From positions 3,565,001 through 3,629,000 of the forward strand of contig JASJOG010000010.1 of the NCBI GenBank assembly GCA_030142905.1: a stretch of DNA of 64,000 nt, in the 5' to 3' direction. Origin of the DNA: Heliopora coerulea (taxonomy: Eukaryota > Cnidaria > Anthozoa > Scleralcyonacea > Helioporidae). Under the pieces are notes generated by a model. That model had not been told where the DNA came from and ran no database searches. It saw only the letters and a list, made by a program, of their open reading frames with translations. Shown here one piece after another: positions 47,155 through 58,700 of this stretch. The position numbers and the translations under genes were made by a program. Each line of letters starts with the position of its first letter. Position 1 is the stretch's first letter.

Positions 47155-47160
47155 ATTAAA
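47155..47160 (+). promoter_or_regulatory. Candidate SZT2 poly(A) signal (ATTAAA)
   Basis: ATTAAA lies about 520 nt after the SZT2 stop. A canonical AATAAA occurs later, at 47449-47454, beyond a hAT-type MITE. Which one is used cannot be decided from sequence alone. Confidence 0.25.
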
Positions 47161-47238
47161 TCGCATCCAATTCCCATAGCACTAGTGCTTAAAAGATGAC
47201 ACCGCTACATGAAGTTGTAGTACGCCATGACTGGTTGC

Positions 47239-47427
47239 CAGTGGCGTAACGGAACTACCAAGGGCCCTTAGGAGATTTTAGTTCGGGGGCCCCGTCACCC
47301 CCTTTAGTATAAACATATATTTCAAAACTTTAATCTCAATTGTCTTTACAGAGTCATTAGGGGCCAGTTAGAGGTCGGGGGCCCTTAGGAGTTGCTCTAA
47401 CCCTGACCATAGTCCGCTACGCCAGTG
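47239..47427. mobile_element. hAT-type MITE with 8-bp target-site duplication
   Basis: Termini cagtggcgtaacgga and, inverted, tccgctacgccagtg. Flanked by ctggttgc at 47231-47238 and 47428-47435. Length 189 bp and an 8-bp duplication fit the hAT superfamily. Lies just downstream of SZT2. Confidence 0.88.
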
Positions 47428-48840
47428 CTGGTTGCTCTTTTTAAAGGAAATAAATTCAGGAACAGGTTCTAGATAGGAACACGCCAAATATTCTCCATTT
47501 TTTCAGGGATCTGCCTTCGTAAGAAGTTCAATCGTAGATGACTCTGTTTTAAGTAACTTGAATTCTGATTAGGCTGTCTGAAGAATTGCCCGACCTCCAA
47601 AGCTTAGAAATTACAGACGTTTCTCATAAGAAAGGCAGGTGCATTTGCACTGCACGGCGTACGTTCTGGGACGCCATTGGGGGCGGTGGATATCCGAGTC
47701 TAGATTCGTTAGGACGGAAACAAAGGACCCGACAGGAGTGAGACTTCGGGTTAACTACACACTTAGTAGCAAGGATGAATTTCGTTTGAACCGCTTTACG
47801 ATCCCGCTCAAAATTGTGGGAGAAAAACTTGATATCGTGCCTATTTCGGAATAAGATTTTACAAGCCCTAACTGGAACCCCGTTTTGTTCGTTTCCTTTT
47901 TCCTCATATAATGCAACCAACGCAATGTATGTGTACCTACCAGTGAGGAGACCTAAGTTTCGCTCCTGGAAATACCTGTAGATCATTTTCGATATTTTAT
48001 CCCAGTTTGCATTGCTTCAAAATCATTAAACGATACAACTATTATATGAAAATCTGGTTGTAATGAACTGTTGAAAATAACGCATAATCGCTAAATGAGC
48101 CCTGACTGCATTAGTTGTGATGCATTTTTTATGAGACAAGATAAATTTGTGTCCCATGACTTCATTTTTTTGTTACGTATACTATTGTCTCTCACCAAAG
48201 TTAATCTATTCTTCTCCTTAAAACACCTCTTCGAACGTATGTGGAATTAGTATGTATACGATAAATACCTCGAACGTCGGCTTCAAGCAAGGTACATCCC
48301 AAAGGGTCGGAGTCCTAGGAATGCATGTACCTTGCTTAAAGACGACGACCAAAGCATTAGCCTGACATACAACTTGGTCGAGGGAGTGGTCTTTTGGAAT
48401 TCCTGGGGCGGATTGTACGAAGCCTGGATAACTATTTCAGCGAATAAGTCTGACTGACTGGACATACGCTGAAACATCGAACATAAATATTATTTGCCGA
48501 ATCGGGAGTTTTCCTCTTGATTGTGTTCTACCGTGATAAAATTATAGTACAGTTGTTCAAGGTATGGAAACTCAAATTCACGTTTAAGAAATATACGCTG
48601 GATAAGATATCTGGATTGTGAACAACCTACCCCCGAACGACAATGAAATTCTTTTTAAAATGATAAACGCTATTCAAAAACATAATCTTATTTGATATTC
48701 TCTTGCACGCATGGCAGTCAGCCACTCAAGCCTCGATTGAAAGTGAAATTTTTATGAATTTCTGACGGAACAACAAGACTGGCGGGTTAATTGATATGTT
48801 CATAAAAATACATGAACAAGGTGCCTGCAGGGTCGCTTAT

Positions 48841-49212
48841 GGTCGGCACTAGAATGGAACCACTGAGACCAGGTAACCGTGTGTAGACTGGGACTGGAAA
48901 ATTAGGTATTATATTTACCTGATATCCTCTCACCTAAGATTCAGGATAATCCTGGATCTTCAATAGTCCTAAGATTCAGAATTATCATGGGTGCTATGTT
49001 TAGGATTAGGATTAGAGTTAGGGTTAAGGTTAGGCTTAGGGTCCTAATCCTAACCTTAATTCTAGCCGTTGTTACTCCTGGTGATGTTTTAACCTAAATC
49101 CCAACGATTTTTTCCAAAAAGTTATTAAGTAAACAAAATACTTAATTTTCCAGTCCCAGTCACCACACGGTTACCTGGTCTTGGTGGTTCCGTTCTACCG
49201 CCGACCGCCGCT
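48841..49212. repeat. Foldback element with telomere-like interior
   Basis: ccaggtaaccgtgtg and agtcccagtc-type matches pair the left (48841-48905) with the right (49143-49212) arm. The interior (48985-49060) holds ttaggat / ttaggg-like tandem units in both orientations. Confidence 0.75.
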
Positions 49213-50495
49213 TATACGAGAGAAACAAGCCACGGTGAATACAAAGGCGCTGTTACACCATGCAACTTTTCTTGGAAATTATCTCGCAACGGGTGAATCT
49301 GTTGTATTGCGGTTGTATGATAAATAATGTTAATCTAGGCAATAATCTCTCCTACGTATCTCGCAACGGTGTCCGAAAAGGGCTAAGACTGAATTGGCCA
49401 TTCATTTTCTTTTTTTCATTGACTGATCACGATTACAGCTGCGAGACAAGTTGCACCAGGAATGTTAAGCAGTGCAACGTCCCAAACGTTCGTAACAGCG
49501 CGTATTGCTGCAATCGTTGCTAAAAGTAGAACTTGGTTCAACTCCGTGCGAAGCTTACAGCAACAAAAAAGTTGCGAGACTTGGTGATTGTAGACCATCA
49601 CACTGAAATTTTTCGTGCTTCCTCACTCGGAACAAAATTTGCGAGACAAGTTGCAAGGTGCAACAGTGCCTTAAACTCAGGGTTCTATAAGTCGCAAACA
49701 ATCGAACAGTAAAACGGCTCCAGCTTGGAGTTGTTGGCAACAAATATTAGCTGCGGTTAAATTAGTTGCAAAAATGTTCGTGTAAATGGCCAGTTGGTGC
49801 CTTATTTTCTGTCGTACAAATGATGCTAATATGTGACCAGCATTAGCCCATCACCTGTATTTCCATTTTCGGGTGCTGTTTTTCCATGTGGAACTATTGT
49901 AAACAAATGGGAGAGGCTGCACAAAGAGGATTGACTGCATTAGCTAATTCATGATTGAACTATAATCATTAACATCTATTGGAATAAAACGGATATGCAA
50001 GTCACAATACGCCCAGGTCCCTCATCAATGGTGTACTCCAAGAAAACGGTGTTCGTAGCCTCACTTCCGAATTCCATGTTCATCTACATAGAAACAACGT
50101 TGATACGGGGCGCGGGGATTAAATTTGTCAAGCTCGCCTTTCTTGAGATTACAAGGAAGATTGTTAAACAGTTCCAATTAAATTTGTCAATCACTGTAGA
50201 CTTTGAAGCGAAGGACATCGTCGTAAGAGTTTAGTGAGTGTATGGAAGTGTATAGAACGTAAAGTGACGAATAGGAGAAATGTGTAAGTTGTTCGAAGAT
50301 ATTCTACGCCCTAAGGAGTGCAGGAAAGCCACAGAAAACCTTAGAAAATTACAAAGCTCAACATCTCGTTTTGGACAACATCTTCATAGGCGGAATAGCA
50401 GCTGATATTTTTTACTGGTGTAAGCGTGTAATATGTCTGTTGAGAAACAAGAACCTTCGCAAGTTTACCCGTGGAGAATTCAACAGCTCCTTCCG

Positions 50496-50507
50496 AATGT
50501 TTAGAAG
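50496..50507. repeat. Target-site duplication, left copy (12 bp)
   Basis: aatgtttagaag, identical to 53321-53332 flanking the Penelope-like element. Confidence 0.85.
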
Positions 50508-50735
50508 TAAATGGTTTGAACCTGGGAGAATCGTGACATGTTTGAGGAAGTTGATCGTCCAGGTTAGTGTAGTCTTGAGAAAGACTGTTGGTTGAAGTGA
50601 CTGACGTTTCGACTGCCGCTAAGGCTGTCGAAACGTCAGTCACTTCAACCAACAGTCTTTCTCAAGACTACACTAACCTGGACGATCAACTTCCTCAAAC
50701 ATGTCACGATTCTCCCAGGTTCAAACCATTTACTT
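50505..50735. repeat. Perfect 109-bp inverted repeat at the Penelope-like 5' end
   Basis: Arms 50505-50613 and 50627-50735 are exact reverse complements by eye, separated by 13 nt (tgccgctaaggct) that themselves contain the GCC-GCTAA-GGC hairpin of hammerhead stem II. The outermost three bases of the left arm overlap the target-site duplication. Confidence 0.95.
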
Positions 50736-53107
50736 TATTACGATCATTTGGACGACAGAGCGAACAGCTTGCCAACGACTACATCCGTTTCGCAAGCAAG
50801 GTCAGACGTACTCGCCAACAACTCTGGTTCAACCACCGCTGCAAGGATTTTGGTCTCGTTCCCGCAGGACTTAGAATTAAGTCCCCGTTGAACACACAAG
50901 AGGCTATTCAGATCGTCAACTCCACCAGCAGACGACTGATCCGAGCGCGGATTAACGACTGCCACAGACGACTCAACTTCTACAAAAACCAACAGCAACG
51001 AAGACTGGACAAGCTGAGACAACTGATACCAACAAACGTGAGTGCCGACTTACTTTCTACTATACAAACCATTGCTGACAAACGAGCTCTCAAAAACGAA
51101 ACAAAATATCGAGCGAAATACCAACAGAAACTTGAACGATTACAACGCAGCAGAACACGTAAACGGCAAAAGCATGACGATAACTGGGTCAAGAATATTT
51201 CCTCGCGCCCTTTAGACGAAACTGAAACTCGATTACTACTATCCTACGGACTAAAACACTCTATAACACCCAAACATATACCGACTGAGGCGATTATATC
51301 GAGTGTCGAAGCTGTCTTAGCTTCTCAAAGAGATTTGGCAGAGGCAACAAAAGACGAGATCAGGAGTAGGGTCGCCTCCACCGTACAATCGGCCTCTATA
51401 CGTGATACTAACTTGACGACAGTCGAAAAACAAGCACTCAAACGACTAAAACATGACGAAAACATTGTCATACTACCAGCAGACAAAGGACGCGTTACTG
51501 TTGTTATGGACAAGACCGATTACTACGACAAAATGGACGAACTAGTTAACGACAAACAAACCTACGAACTACTTAAACGAGACCCTGCACCATCACTTCA
51601 ACGAAAACTTAACAACAAAATTTTCTCAATGAGAAAAACTAACACGATCACTCAACAAACCTACTATCGACTCAGGTGTTCGGTACCGCGATCACCAAAG
51701 CTGTACGGACTACCGAAACTTCACAAGCCACAAATACCCATGCGACCTATAGCTTCGTTCTGTGGGTCGCCTACTTACGAACTTTCCAAATACTTAACAA
51801 CCATACTGCAACCACTAACCAACAAGTCACAACATAGACTACGATCGACTGAAAACTTCATCAACAATCTCAAAACAGTACAAATACCACACAACCACAA
51901 GCTAGTGTCTTTTGACGTGAAATCACTGTTTACCAATATTCCGCTTCAACTGGCGCTAGAATGCACCAAAACTGCCATCAACGAATTTACTGACGCACTT
52001 CCTTTACCTACAGGGGACATCGTGGAACTACTGGAACTTTGTCTCACATCAACTTACTTTCAATACAACGGTAAACACTACAAACAGTTACATGGCACGG
52101 CAATGGGCTCACCCGTTTCTGTTGTGGTTGCTGAAATTGTAATGCAATCCATAGAGGAACGAGCTCTTGCAACTTACAAACACACGTTACCTTTTTGGTT
52201 TCGTTACGTTGACGACACGATTACTGCACTACCCGAAGACGAGATTGACGAGTTTCACAAACACATTAACGAACAGAACAGTCACATACAATTTACCAAA
52301 GAGATTGAAGAAGACGGAGCTATTCCGTTCCTTGACTGTTTGGTAAGTCGTGACAATAACAAACTACAGACCACTGTCTACAGGAAACCAACGCATACTG
52401 ACAGACTACTTGACCAATCGTCGTACAATCCAACCTCACACAAAGCTACCACCATCAAAACATTGACGAGACGCGCACAACTCATTTGTAACTCACCCAA
52501 CGCTCTACGCCAAGAAAATGACTACCTACAATGCGTTTTCCACAAAAACAACTATAACTCTGACTTCATCAAACTTAACACTTACAAAGACAATGAACGC
52601 GACAAAAACAACAGTCCGACAACAACTACAGCAACGATACCCTACATAAAAGGTACGTCTGAGATTATCTCGCGTATCTTACGACCATACAACATACGAG
52701 TAGCGCACAAACCCATCACAACTTTACGACATGTACTGACTAACGTTAAGGACAGAGAACAACCGCACGAAAGACAAGGTGCAATTTACAAAATTAATTG
52801 CTCCGACTGCCAAGCCACTTATATAGGTGAGACTAGCAGAAACTTAAATATACGACTAACAGAACACAAACGAGCGACAAAAAACGGAGACAAAACCAAC
52901 CACATTGCCGAACACCACCGACAAACCAAACACAACATTGACTGGGATTCGGCAAAATGCATTACGTACAGCACCAACTACAAACAGCGATTCACACTAG
53001 AAAGCTGGTATACGAACTTAGAACAAAATCCATTAAACCGATCACAACAATTACCGGGACCTTACAAACGACTAATTCACAAAGTCAAACGTGCGAGCAG
53101 CCAATAG
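50588..53107 (+). CDS. Penelope-like reverse transcriptase with GIY-YIG endonuclease
   Basis: About 840 codons uninterrupted, TAG at 53105-53107. From the frame start: an N-terminal basic region with WFNHRCKDFGLVPAGLRIK (about residue 80-100), DKGRVTVVMDKTDYYDKM (300-315), PKLYGLPKLHKP, RT motif A SFDVKSLF (about 441), motif [16 protein letters not shown], catalytic FRYVDD (about 542) and [10 protein letters not shown]-terminal GIY-YIG nuclease follows: [18 protein letters not shown] (about 730-747), Arg in NLNIRLTEH, and a CxxC plus HxxxH pattern typical of endonuclease-bearing Penelope-like proteins. The listed start is a TTG inside the palindrome; the frame is open from 50579 and the first in-frame ATG is near residue 309. 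The upstream part is clearly coding by family resemblance, so initiation must be non-AUG, spliced, or lost in this copy. Confidence 0.93.
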   Translation: MVEVTDVSTAAKAVETSVTSTNSLSQDYTNLDDQLPQTCHDSPRFKPFTLLRSFGRQSEQLANDYIRFASKVRRTRQQLWFNHRCKDFGLVPAGLRIKSPLNTQEAIQIVNSTSRRLIRARINDCHRRLNFYKNQQQRRLDKLRQLIPTNVSADLLSTIQTIADKRALKNETKYRAKYQQKLERLQRSRTRKRQKHDDNWVKNISSRPLDETETRLLLSYGLKHSITPKHIPTEAIISSVEAVLASQRDLAEATKDEIRSRVASTVQSASIRDTNLTTVEKQALKRLKHDENIVILPADKGRVTVVMDKTDYYDKMDELVNDKQTYELLKRDPAPSLQRKLNNKIFSMRKTNTITQQTYYRLRCSVPRSPKLYGLPKLHKPQIPMRPIASFCGSPTYELSKYLTTILQPLTNKSQHRLRSTENFINNLKTVQIPHNHKLVSFDVKSLFTNIPLQLALECTKTAINEFTDALPLPTGDIVELLELCLTSTYFQYNGKHYKQLHGTAMGSPVSVVVAEIVMQSIEERALATYKHTLPFWFRYVDDTITALPEDEIDEFHKHINEQNSHIQFTKEIEEDGAIPFLDCLVSRDNNKLQTTVYRKPTHTDRLLDQSSYNPTSHKATTIKTLTRRAQLICNSPNALRQENDYLQCVFHKNNYNSDFIKLNTYKDNERDKNNSPTTTTATIPYIKGTSEIISRILRPYNIRVAHKPITTLRHVLTNVKDREQPHERQGAIYKINCSDCQATYIGETSRNLNIRLTEHKRATKNGDKTNHIAEHHRQTKHNIDWDSAKCITYSTNYKQRFTLESWYTNLEQNPLNRSQQLPGPYKRLIHKVKRASSQ

Positions 53108-53258
53108 ACTTACACTTCGACAAACTGATAATTAACGCCTACACAACCACACCCATTGCTTCTCGCCAAATATCACACCTCCATGACTAATACGACCGCC
53201 CACTTATCACGGACGAGCCAGATACAAATACAGGCGAACCTGACCTTTACTCTCCTTT

Positions 53259-53303
53259 TGACTCTGAAGATGACCGCCGCTAAGGCTGTCGAAACGTCAG
53301 TCA
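53259..53303 (+). ncRNA. Hammerhead ribozyme motif (Penelope-like 3' terminal repeat)
   Basis: Order of parts: stem I tgact (53259-53263), core CTGAAGA (fits CUGANGA), stem II 53271-53290 (GAC/GTC, one mismatch, GCC/GGC, loop GCTAA), core GAAA (53291-53294), a two-pair stem III with no loop inside acgtc, and stem I partner agtca (53299-53303). Predicted cleavage follows gtc at 53298. The self-complementary ACGU in stem III suggests a dimeric ribozyme, as reported for Penelope-like elements. Caveat: one extra T (53271) sits between the core and stem II. Confidence 0.75.
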
Positions 53304-53320
53304 CTTCAACCAACAGTTTC

Positions 53321-53332
53321 AATGTTTAGAAG
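53321..53332. repeat. Target-site duplication, right copy (12 bp)
   Basis: aatgtttagaag directly after the 3' end of the Penelope-like element; matches 50496-50507. Confidence 0.85.
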
Positions 53333-54886
53333 CTTGCCATGTTTTCGATGGTTTTTTCACGATTGACGCTGATCACCCTTTAGCCTCGATGCCCTTCTGT
53401 TGAATTCAATTGAATTTCACATGCGCAGTGCGTACAAGCAGGATCATCACATACAGAATTGCATGGGGTTCAAAAAAATGACTGTATGATGAGTCAATTT
53501 TGCGAAAGAACTAAGAAAACCGACTTGATCGTATTGTAATTGCGAAATATAAATAGATCAAGTCTGGAACCCTTGTTCGAGGATACATATTCACTTCATC
53601 GCTTTGAAACTCTAGAATGTTCTACAAACATCTGATACTTAAACTCCTCCAAATACCGATGATAATTTTGTGAGAAAGCCACAAACGGTTGTGAACCAAC
53701 TTAAGACTTAACCGGTTTACTTACTTCGATGTCGATTTTGTGAAGGCGATTGTTTGACCTCTATATACCCATGAAGTACAGAATAAATCTATTTGCAGGA
53801 GCGCCGGAGCCGAGGGGGCTGCGTGGGCTGTAGGGCCCCCACTTTTTTCCAAATGTAATGTTGAAACAACTACGCCTTAAAACACTTCTTGTGAAATTTT
53901 CCAGAGAAGCATGCAAAATGCTGTATTTTTATCTCAAGACCTCCCACTCGTAATTCCATTCCGCCGTCCCGGATTTGATATCTTAGTACTAAATGGTAGT
54001 GATCATAAGATTTCAAATTACTTGCAGTTTAGTTCGTCCTAAATAGCAAAAAACAATTACCTTAATGTTGAAATGGTGATAAAAAAAAACGGTAATAAAT
54101 AAAGAAAAAATGTCACTAAAGAAAAAAAAACGTTCGATCAAGGTATCTGGTTATAAAATACTTCAGTGAGACACTAAAATTAGCGACTACGTTTTGATGT
54201 CTACTTGATATCAATGTCAAGTCAACTAAGCCTGAAGTATAATTTCAAAATTAAAGGAGTTAGTAAGAATAAAACTAACAAATATTAAAATTCTCACAGC
54301 AATATGTTGAAAATAATCAAGAACTATGAATCTAAAATTAAAAACTGAAATTAAAAAAGTTCAGAACGAAACGAATCCCTTTGGGCATTTAAAGATGGAT
54401 TTTAGTCTTTGAAGAAGAGCATTTCGTAAAGTAAACAGTCAAATTTAGTATTGTACTACTTTAAAATTTAGGAATTATCTTCGATGTTCCATGTATAGCC
54501 AACATAACCAGCTTCGCACTGGTCACGTTTAAACACACGACACGTGTCAGCATTAATTTTTTCCTTCCTAGTCTCAATTTCTCTTCCGGAAATAGCGTTT
54601 CTCTTTTCGCCCAACCGAAAATCAATGTTACCGACAGTCATTGACCAGTTTGCTGGAGCAAAATTGAAAATATGCAAGTCACTATACGCACGGCTACCTT
54701 ATCAACGTTGTAGTGTTGCAAGAACAGGGTGTTCTCAACCTCTTGCGAATCGCTTATCATATTCATTCATATGCAAACAATTTTTATGGGGGAGCGGGAG
54801 TTCAATTCGTAATGCTCATCTTTCATGATTGTGCAAACGTCAAGGAACGGAGTCCACGTTGCACTTGGTTAGTATAAGTGGGTCTC

Positions 54887-55718
54887 AAGGTGGTCTTACA
54901 CACATAAAAAATCGATTTTTAGTGAAATCTACGAAATTGCAAAAGTTGGAGAAATACAATCTTTAAACTCTTCTTAATCTTGTTTGTATAATTTTTTTGC
55001 CGAGAAATACCTAAAAAACCAAAAAATCTAGAATTTTCCAGAACTCTTGCTCCATTTATCCCTTAGCAACGCCCCTAGCAACGAGAATTTTGCTTTCATT
55101 AAGGTGGTCGTACACGCAAAAAAAATCGATTTCGAGTGAAATCTACGAAATTCAAAAGTTGGAGAAATACTTGAAATAATTGAAAACTTTAACTTTAAAG
55201 CTGTTTTCCTCAATTTGTCAAAATGGCTTGATCACTGATATTTCATGCAAGATATCTCAAAGAATATTCAAGCTATCCTTATCAAACTTTCAGGGCTTAT
55301 AGTACATGCCTTGTTCTTGGGGATGGACTAAAAGAATTGAATTCTGTTCAATTGCCACAAAATAATGAGGGTTTTAGTGACACAATTGTACACATTCTCG
55401 GCATTCGAAAAGTTTAATCTTGATTATAGCCATACTGTACATAGTAGAGAAATGATTCTAGTTCACACCCTAGGGATTGCTCTGAGTTACAAACTAAAAG
55501 TTATTTCAGATTTCTACCATCATTTGTTGTCTAGTTATCATGTTTACAAATGTACCCTCTTTTCTTCATGGAAGGTAGTGTATCTCGGTAACCATGGAAA
55601 CAATTGACCAAAAAAAATCGTTTTTATAGTTGGGTAACCCCTCTAAACAACATAATACAATTAGATTTTCGTTTTATTTAAAATATAAAAAAAAATTTTC
55701 TTTGTGTAAGACCACCTT
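54887..55718. repeat. Inverted-repeat DNA element, possibly nested
   Basis: aaggtggtcttacac at the left, its complement gtgtaagaccacctt at 55704-55718. A second copy of the left end (aaggtggtcgtacacgc and the following 50 bp) lies at about 55100, so one copy appears inserted in or duplicated beside another. Confidence 0.75.
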
Positions 55719-58700
55719 AACCTATTGGCGACAACTTTCCTGACAAATGTTATGATAGGATATTTTTTTCCTTATTCTACAACAAGAGATTGGAGACCAA
55801 CAAGAGAATAAGTTTTACGTTGGGTTTTGGGCGGAAATGTAACAAAATAAACTTCAGTGAGGTCACATCTGGGATACCCTGATAGAAAAGGTTAAGTATG
55901 ACTGATAACAACTTCATGGACAGAAAACCAGCTCTTACCAATTTTTAAAGTATTGGGAAAGAAAGGAGCGTTTTGCTACCCACCCTAAATGCCATTAATT
56001 TTATTTCTAGTCGAAAAGGGCTGGAGAGCAGTTTACATTGTGAATAGGAGTCCTCGTTATTGAGTAACTGACGCATTCAATACACGTTTGCTCTTCATGA
56101 CCTTCCCTTGGTAGATCGAATGATAATCTCACGGATTAACAGAAACTATTTTCTTGCAGAATCTAAACAAGAAGAATTAGATTTGAGAACATTTGAACCA
56201 GGTTAACTGATAATCTATCGCCGGCCCGGCGAGGAGAAAAATTACTGTTGGTTTTCAGTTTTAGAAGCCTGATCACTTCGAGGGACAGTAAAAATAGCTG
56301 ACATTTTATCCTTTGTTCTTACTTTCACCATTGAAAAGATCCGACCAAAAGTAGCGGTGGGGAATCATTTGGCTTGACGTAGACGGTTCATGGCAATGTC
56401 TAGGCGATATTCACACTTCGTGATGCAATTTACCATACAAGTGGTGTTTCTAACTTCACTTAACCACACATACTCACATTTATAAATCGAAATTAATAAT
56501 GATTCTATATTAATTTGTATTAAAGTGTGGTACAGCGTTGAAATTTCGAGCGAGACGTCATATTATACATTCCTGCATATACATTTAGTAGGTTAGTGCT
56601 TCAAACTACCCTAGCATTCCAGTTCTTCCCCCACTTTCTTAATGCATTTTTTATTAAAACGAGCTTCCGGTCTAAACGACCATCATCAGGTTTAAAGTGT
56701 TCAAATCCAGTTAAAAAACTGGTTAATACTTAGCTGTGTGAATACATGCCTCCCAGTTACAAACCGATCGTCGATATTGTCGTTTATCGATTATTTGGAT
56801 GGCAATAGTACTAAATCTTAGTTAAATGGCAACTTGAGACGAAGTTCTTTGCCAAAGCACCTTATAGATAAGTTCTTTTTTCCGCGAAATGATCAAGGGA
56901 CAAAAAGAAATGGTCCTGCGATGACGGAATGTTAACATTGGTTTTCTTCATCGCTCTCTGTGAATTCGAGTGTCGACGATCCAGCAATGGCTCAGCGAAG
57001 AACCATGAACTAAAAAACATTCGTCAAATCAACCGGCGCATAACGTAACTGTACTAAGCACCAAAGAGAGATAATCAGACCTAGCCTGCTTTTCAAGATA
57101 CTTCCCATGTCATTATGGCCAAGCTATTTCTACATTCCACAAGCACCTTACCCTATTTCAAAAACAATTACCAAATTTACACCTGCACTCAACCGGATAT
57201 GCTACTTTCTAAATTTTCTAAATAGTTTCAATCGAAAGACCTCACGAAGAATTCTTTCTTCTGGCTTACAAAACTCGAAACAGCGAAATCGTGAATGATC
57301 TTGTCAATAACCAGAGAACGGTACACCCGAAAAGAAATTATCAAAATTTAACCATTTATATTTCGTAATCTAGTGTTAGCTGAATAAATCAGGGTAACCT
57401 CAGTGCGGAGCGAAAGATCGAATATTTTGAAACAAGAATACAGAAATGAAAGAATTTCCCCAAGGGACACTCATCGGCTACTACTTACCCTATTCAGTAG
57501 ACATGGTCACAGGATTTTCCCTCGGCCGCAGAAATTTTCCTTCATTATTAAAACGGGATTCAAGAAATACGCGTTGTACTCTGTAGGACTATTTTTGCAA
57601 AAATAACCGATATCAAAATACAATCGCTCATGCCAAACGCCCTATGCAGATTTACACGACTAAAAATTCCAAAGCAGCTGGTATGAACGTTCGTTTGTCC
57701 AAAATTGCTACTCACCTACAAAATTTGTTTACGTCTTCAGCTCGCTTACGGAAAGAAAGGACGAGAATGGCAAAAAGAAGATTGCTGTCAAAGAAAACCC
57801 CAAACCTTCAACAAACGTTGGCTATTACCACTTCCAACCCCACTTCAAGTTTGAAAGAGTTGAGGCTAACATTCATCAATACTTATTGATGAGAAATTTT
57901 GATGAGAAAATTGAATGAGAAATTATACCGGCTTGGTACTAATTTTTGACCGAGCTGTAAAAAGAGCGGTAAGAACTCTTTCGCGGAAATTCGTTGCCTT
58001 CTGTTGGGAGTTTGTTGGAGTGCGTCACCTTTCCGCAGTTCTGTAGCATCCTTGGTATTGTTTCGCTCTTGTGTCGTCAAACAATCTCTTTGAAAACACG
58101 AAACGGCGGTGGCGCAAACACCATCGACATGCAACAATGTAGTTAGCCATATACTATAGTTAAAGAATGGCAATTTAGACAGATTTAGATTGCTTTCACA
58201 TGAACGTTATTTGTATTTACTGACGTTACGATGCCGTCATCTTGTTATGAGGAGGAAATGGACTGTTACCTGGAAGGATCGTCTTGCGTATTATTGACAT
58301 ACGCAAATCTCCACAAATTTTTGTTTCCTGGTTGCAGAGAAAATTGATTTAAAAAGTCAGCGACGACTTTGTTGGAACAAAACGGATATGCAAGTCAGCA
58401 TACGCCTGGGCCCCTTATCAACGTTATGCTCAACCAATAGCGATCAGTAGAGTGGGTTCGAATTCGAGTTTTTATTTCATTCTCTTTGCACTCACATTGT
58501 TTTATTTTTTTTGTTTTGTTTTTTCTTGTTTGTTTTTTTTAGGTCCAAAGTGTTTCATTTTCTTTGACCTTTCGTACATCAAAACTTTACAATTAAAGTA
58601 ATAAAGCGACTAGGGGTCAAGTTAGGTTATGAGCGAGACGGTAAACCCGCTACTTGAAAAGTTAGGTTAGAGTTTCGGTTTGGGTAAGGTGATCCAGTTA

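Larger units (their letters stand above)
50508..53320 (+). mobile_element. Penelope-like retroelement, near-complete copy
   Basis: An RT plus GIY-YIG reading frame (50579-53107) is followed by a 3' terminal segment with a hammerhead motif. The element is bounded by a 12-bp direct repeat, aatgtttagaag, at 50496-50507 and 53321-53332. The 5' end is a large palindrome (50505-50735). Penelope-like elements are non-LTR, non-telomerase retroelements that insert by target-primed reverse transcription, often with inverted 5' pieces; that architecture is what is seen here. Confidence 0.93.

Noticed and set aside
57403..57889. Two short basic open frames in the intergenic region
   Set aside because: No recognisable domain, no splice partners, no promoter signal seen.
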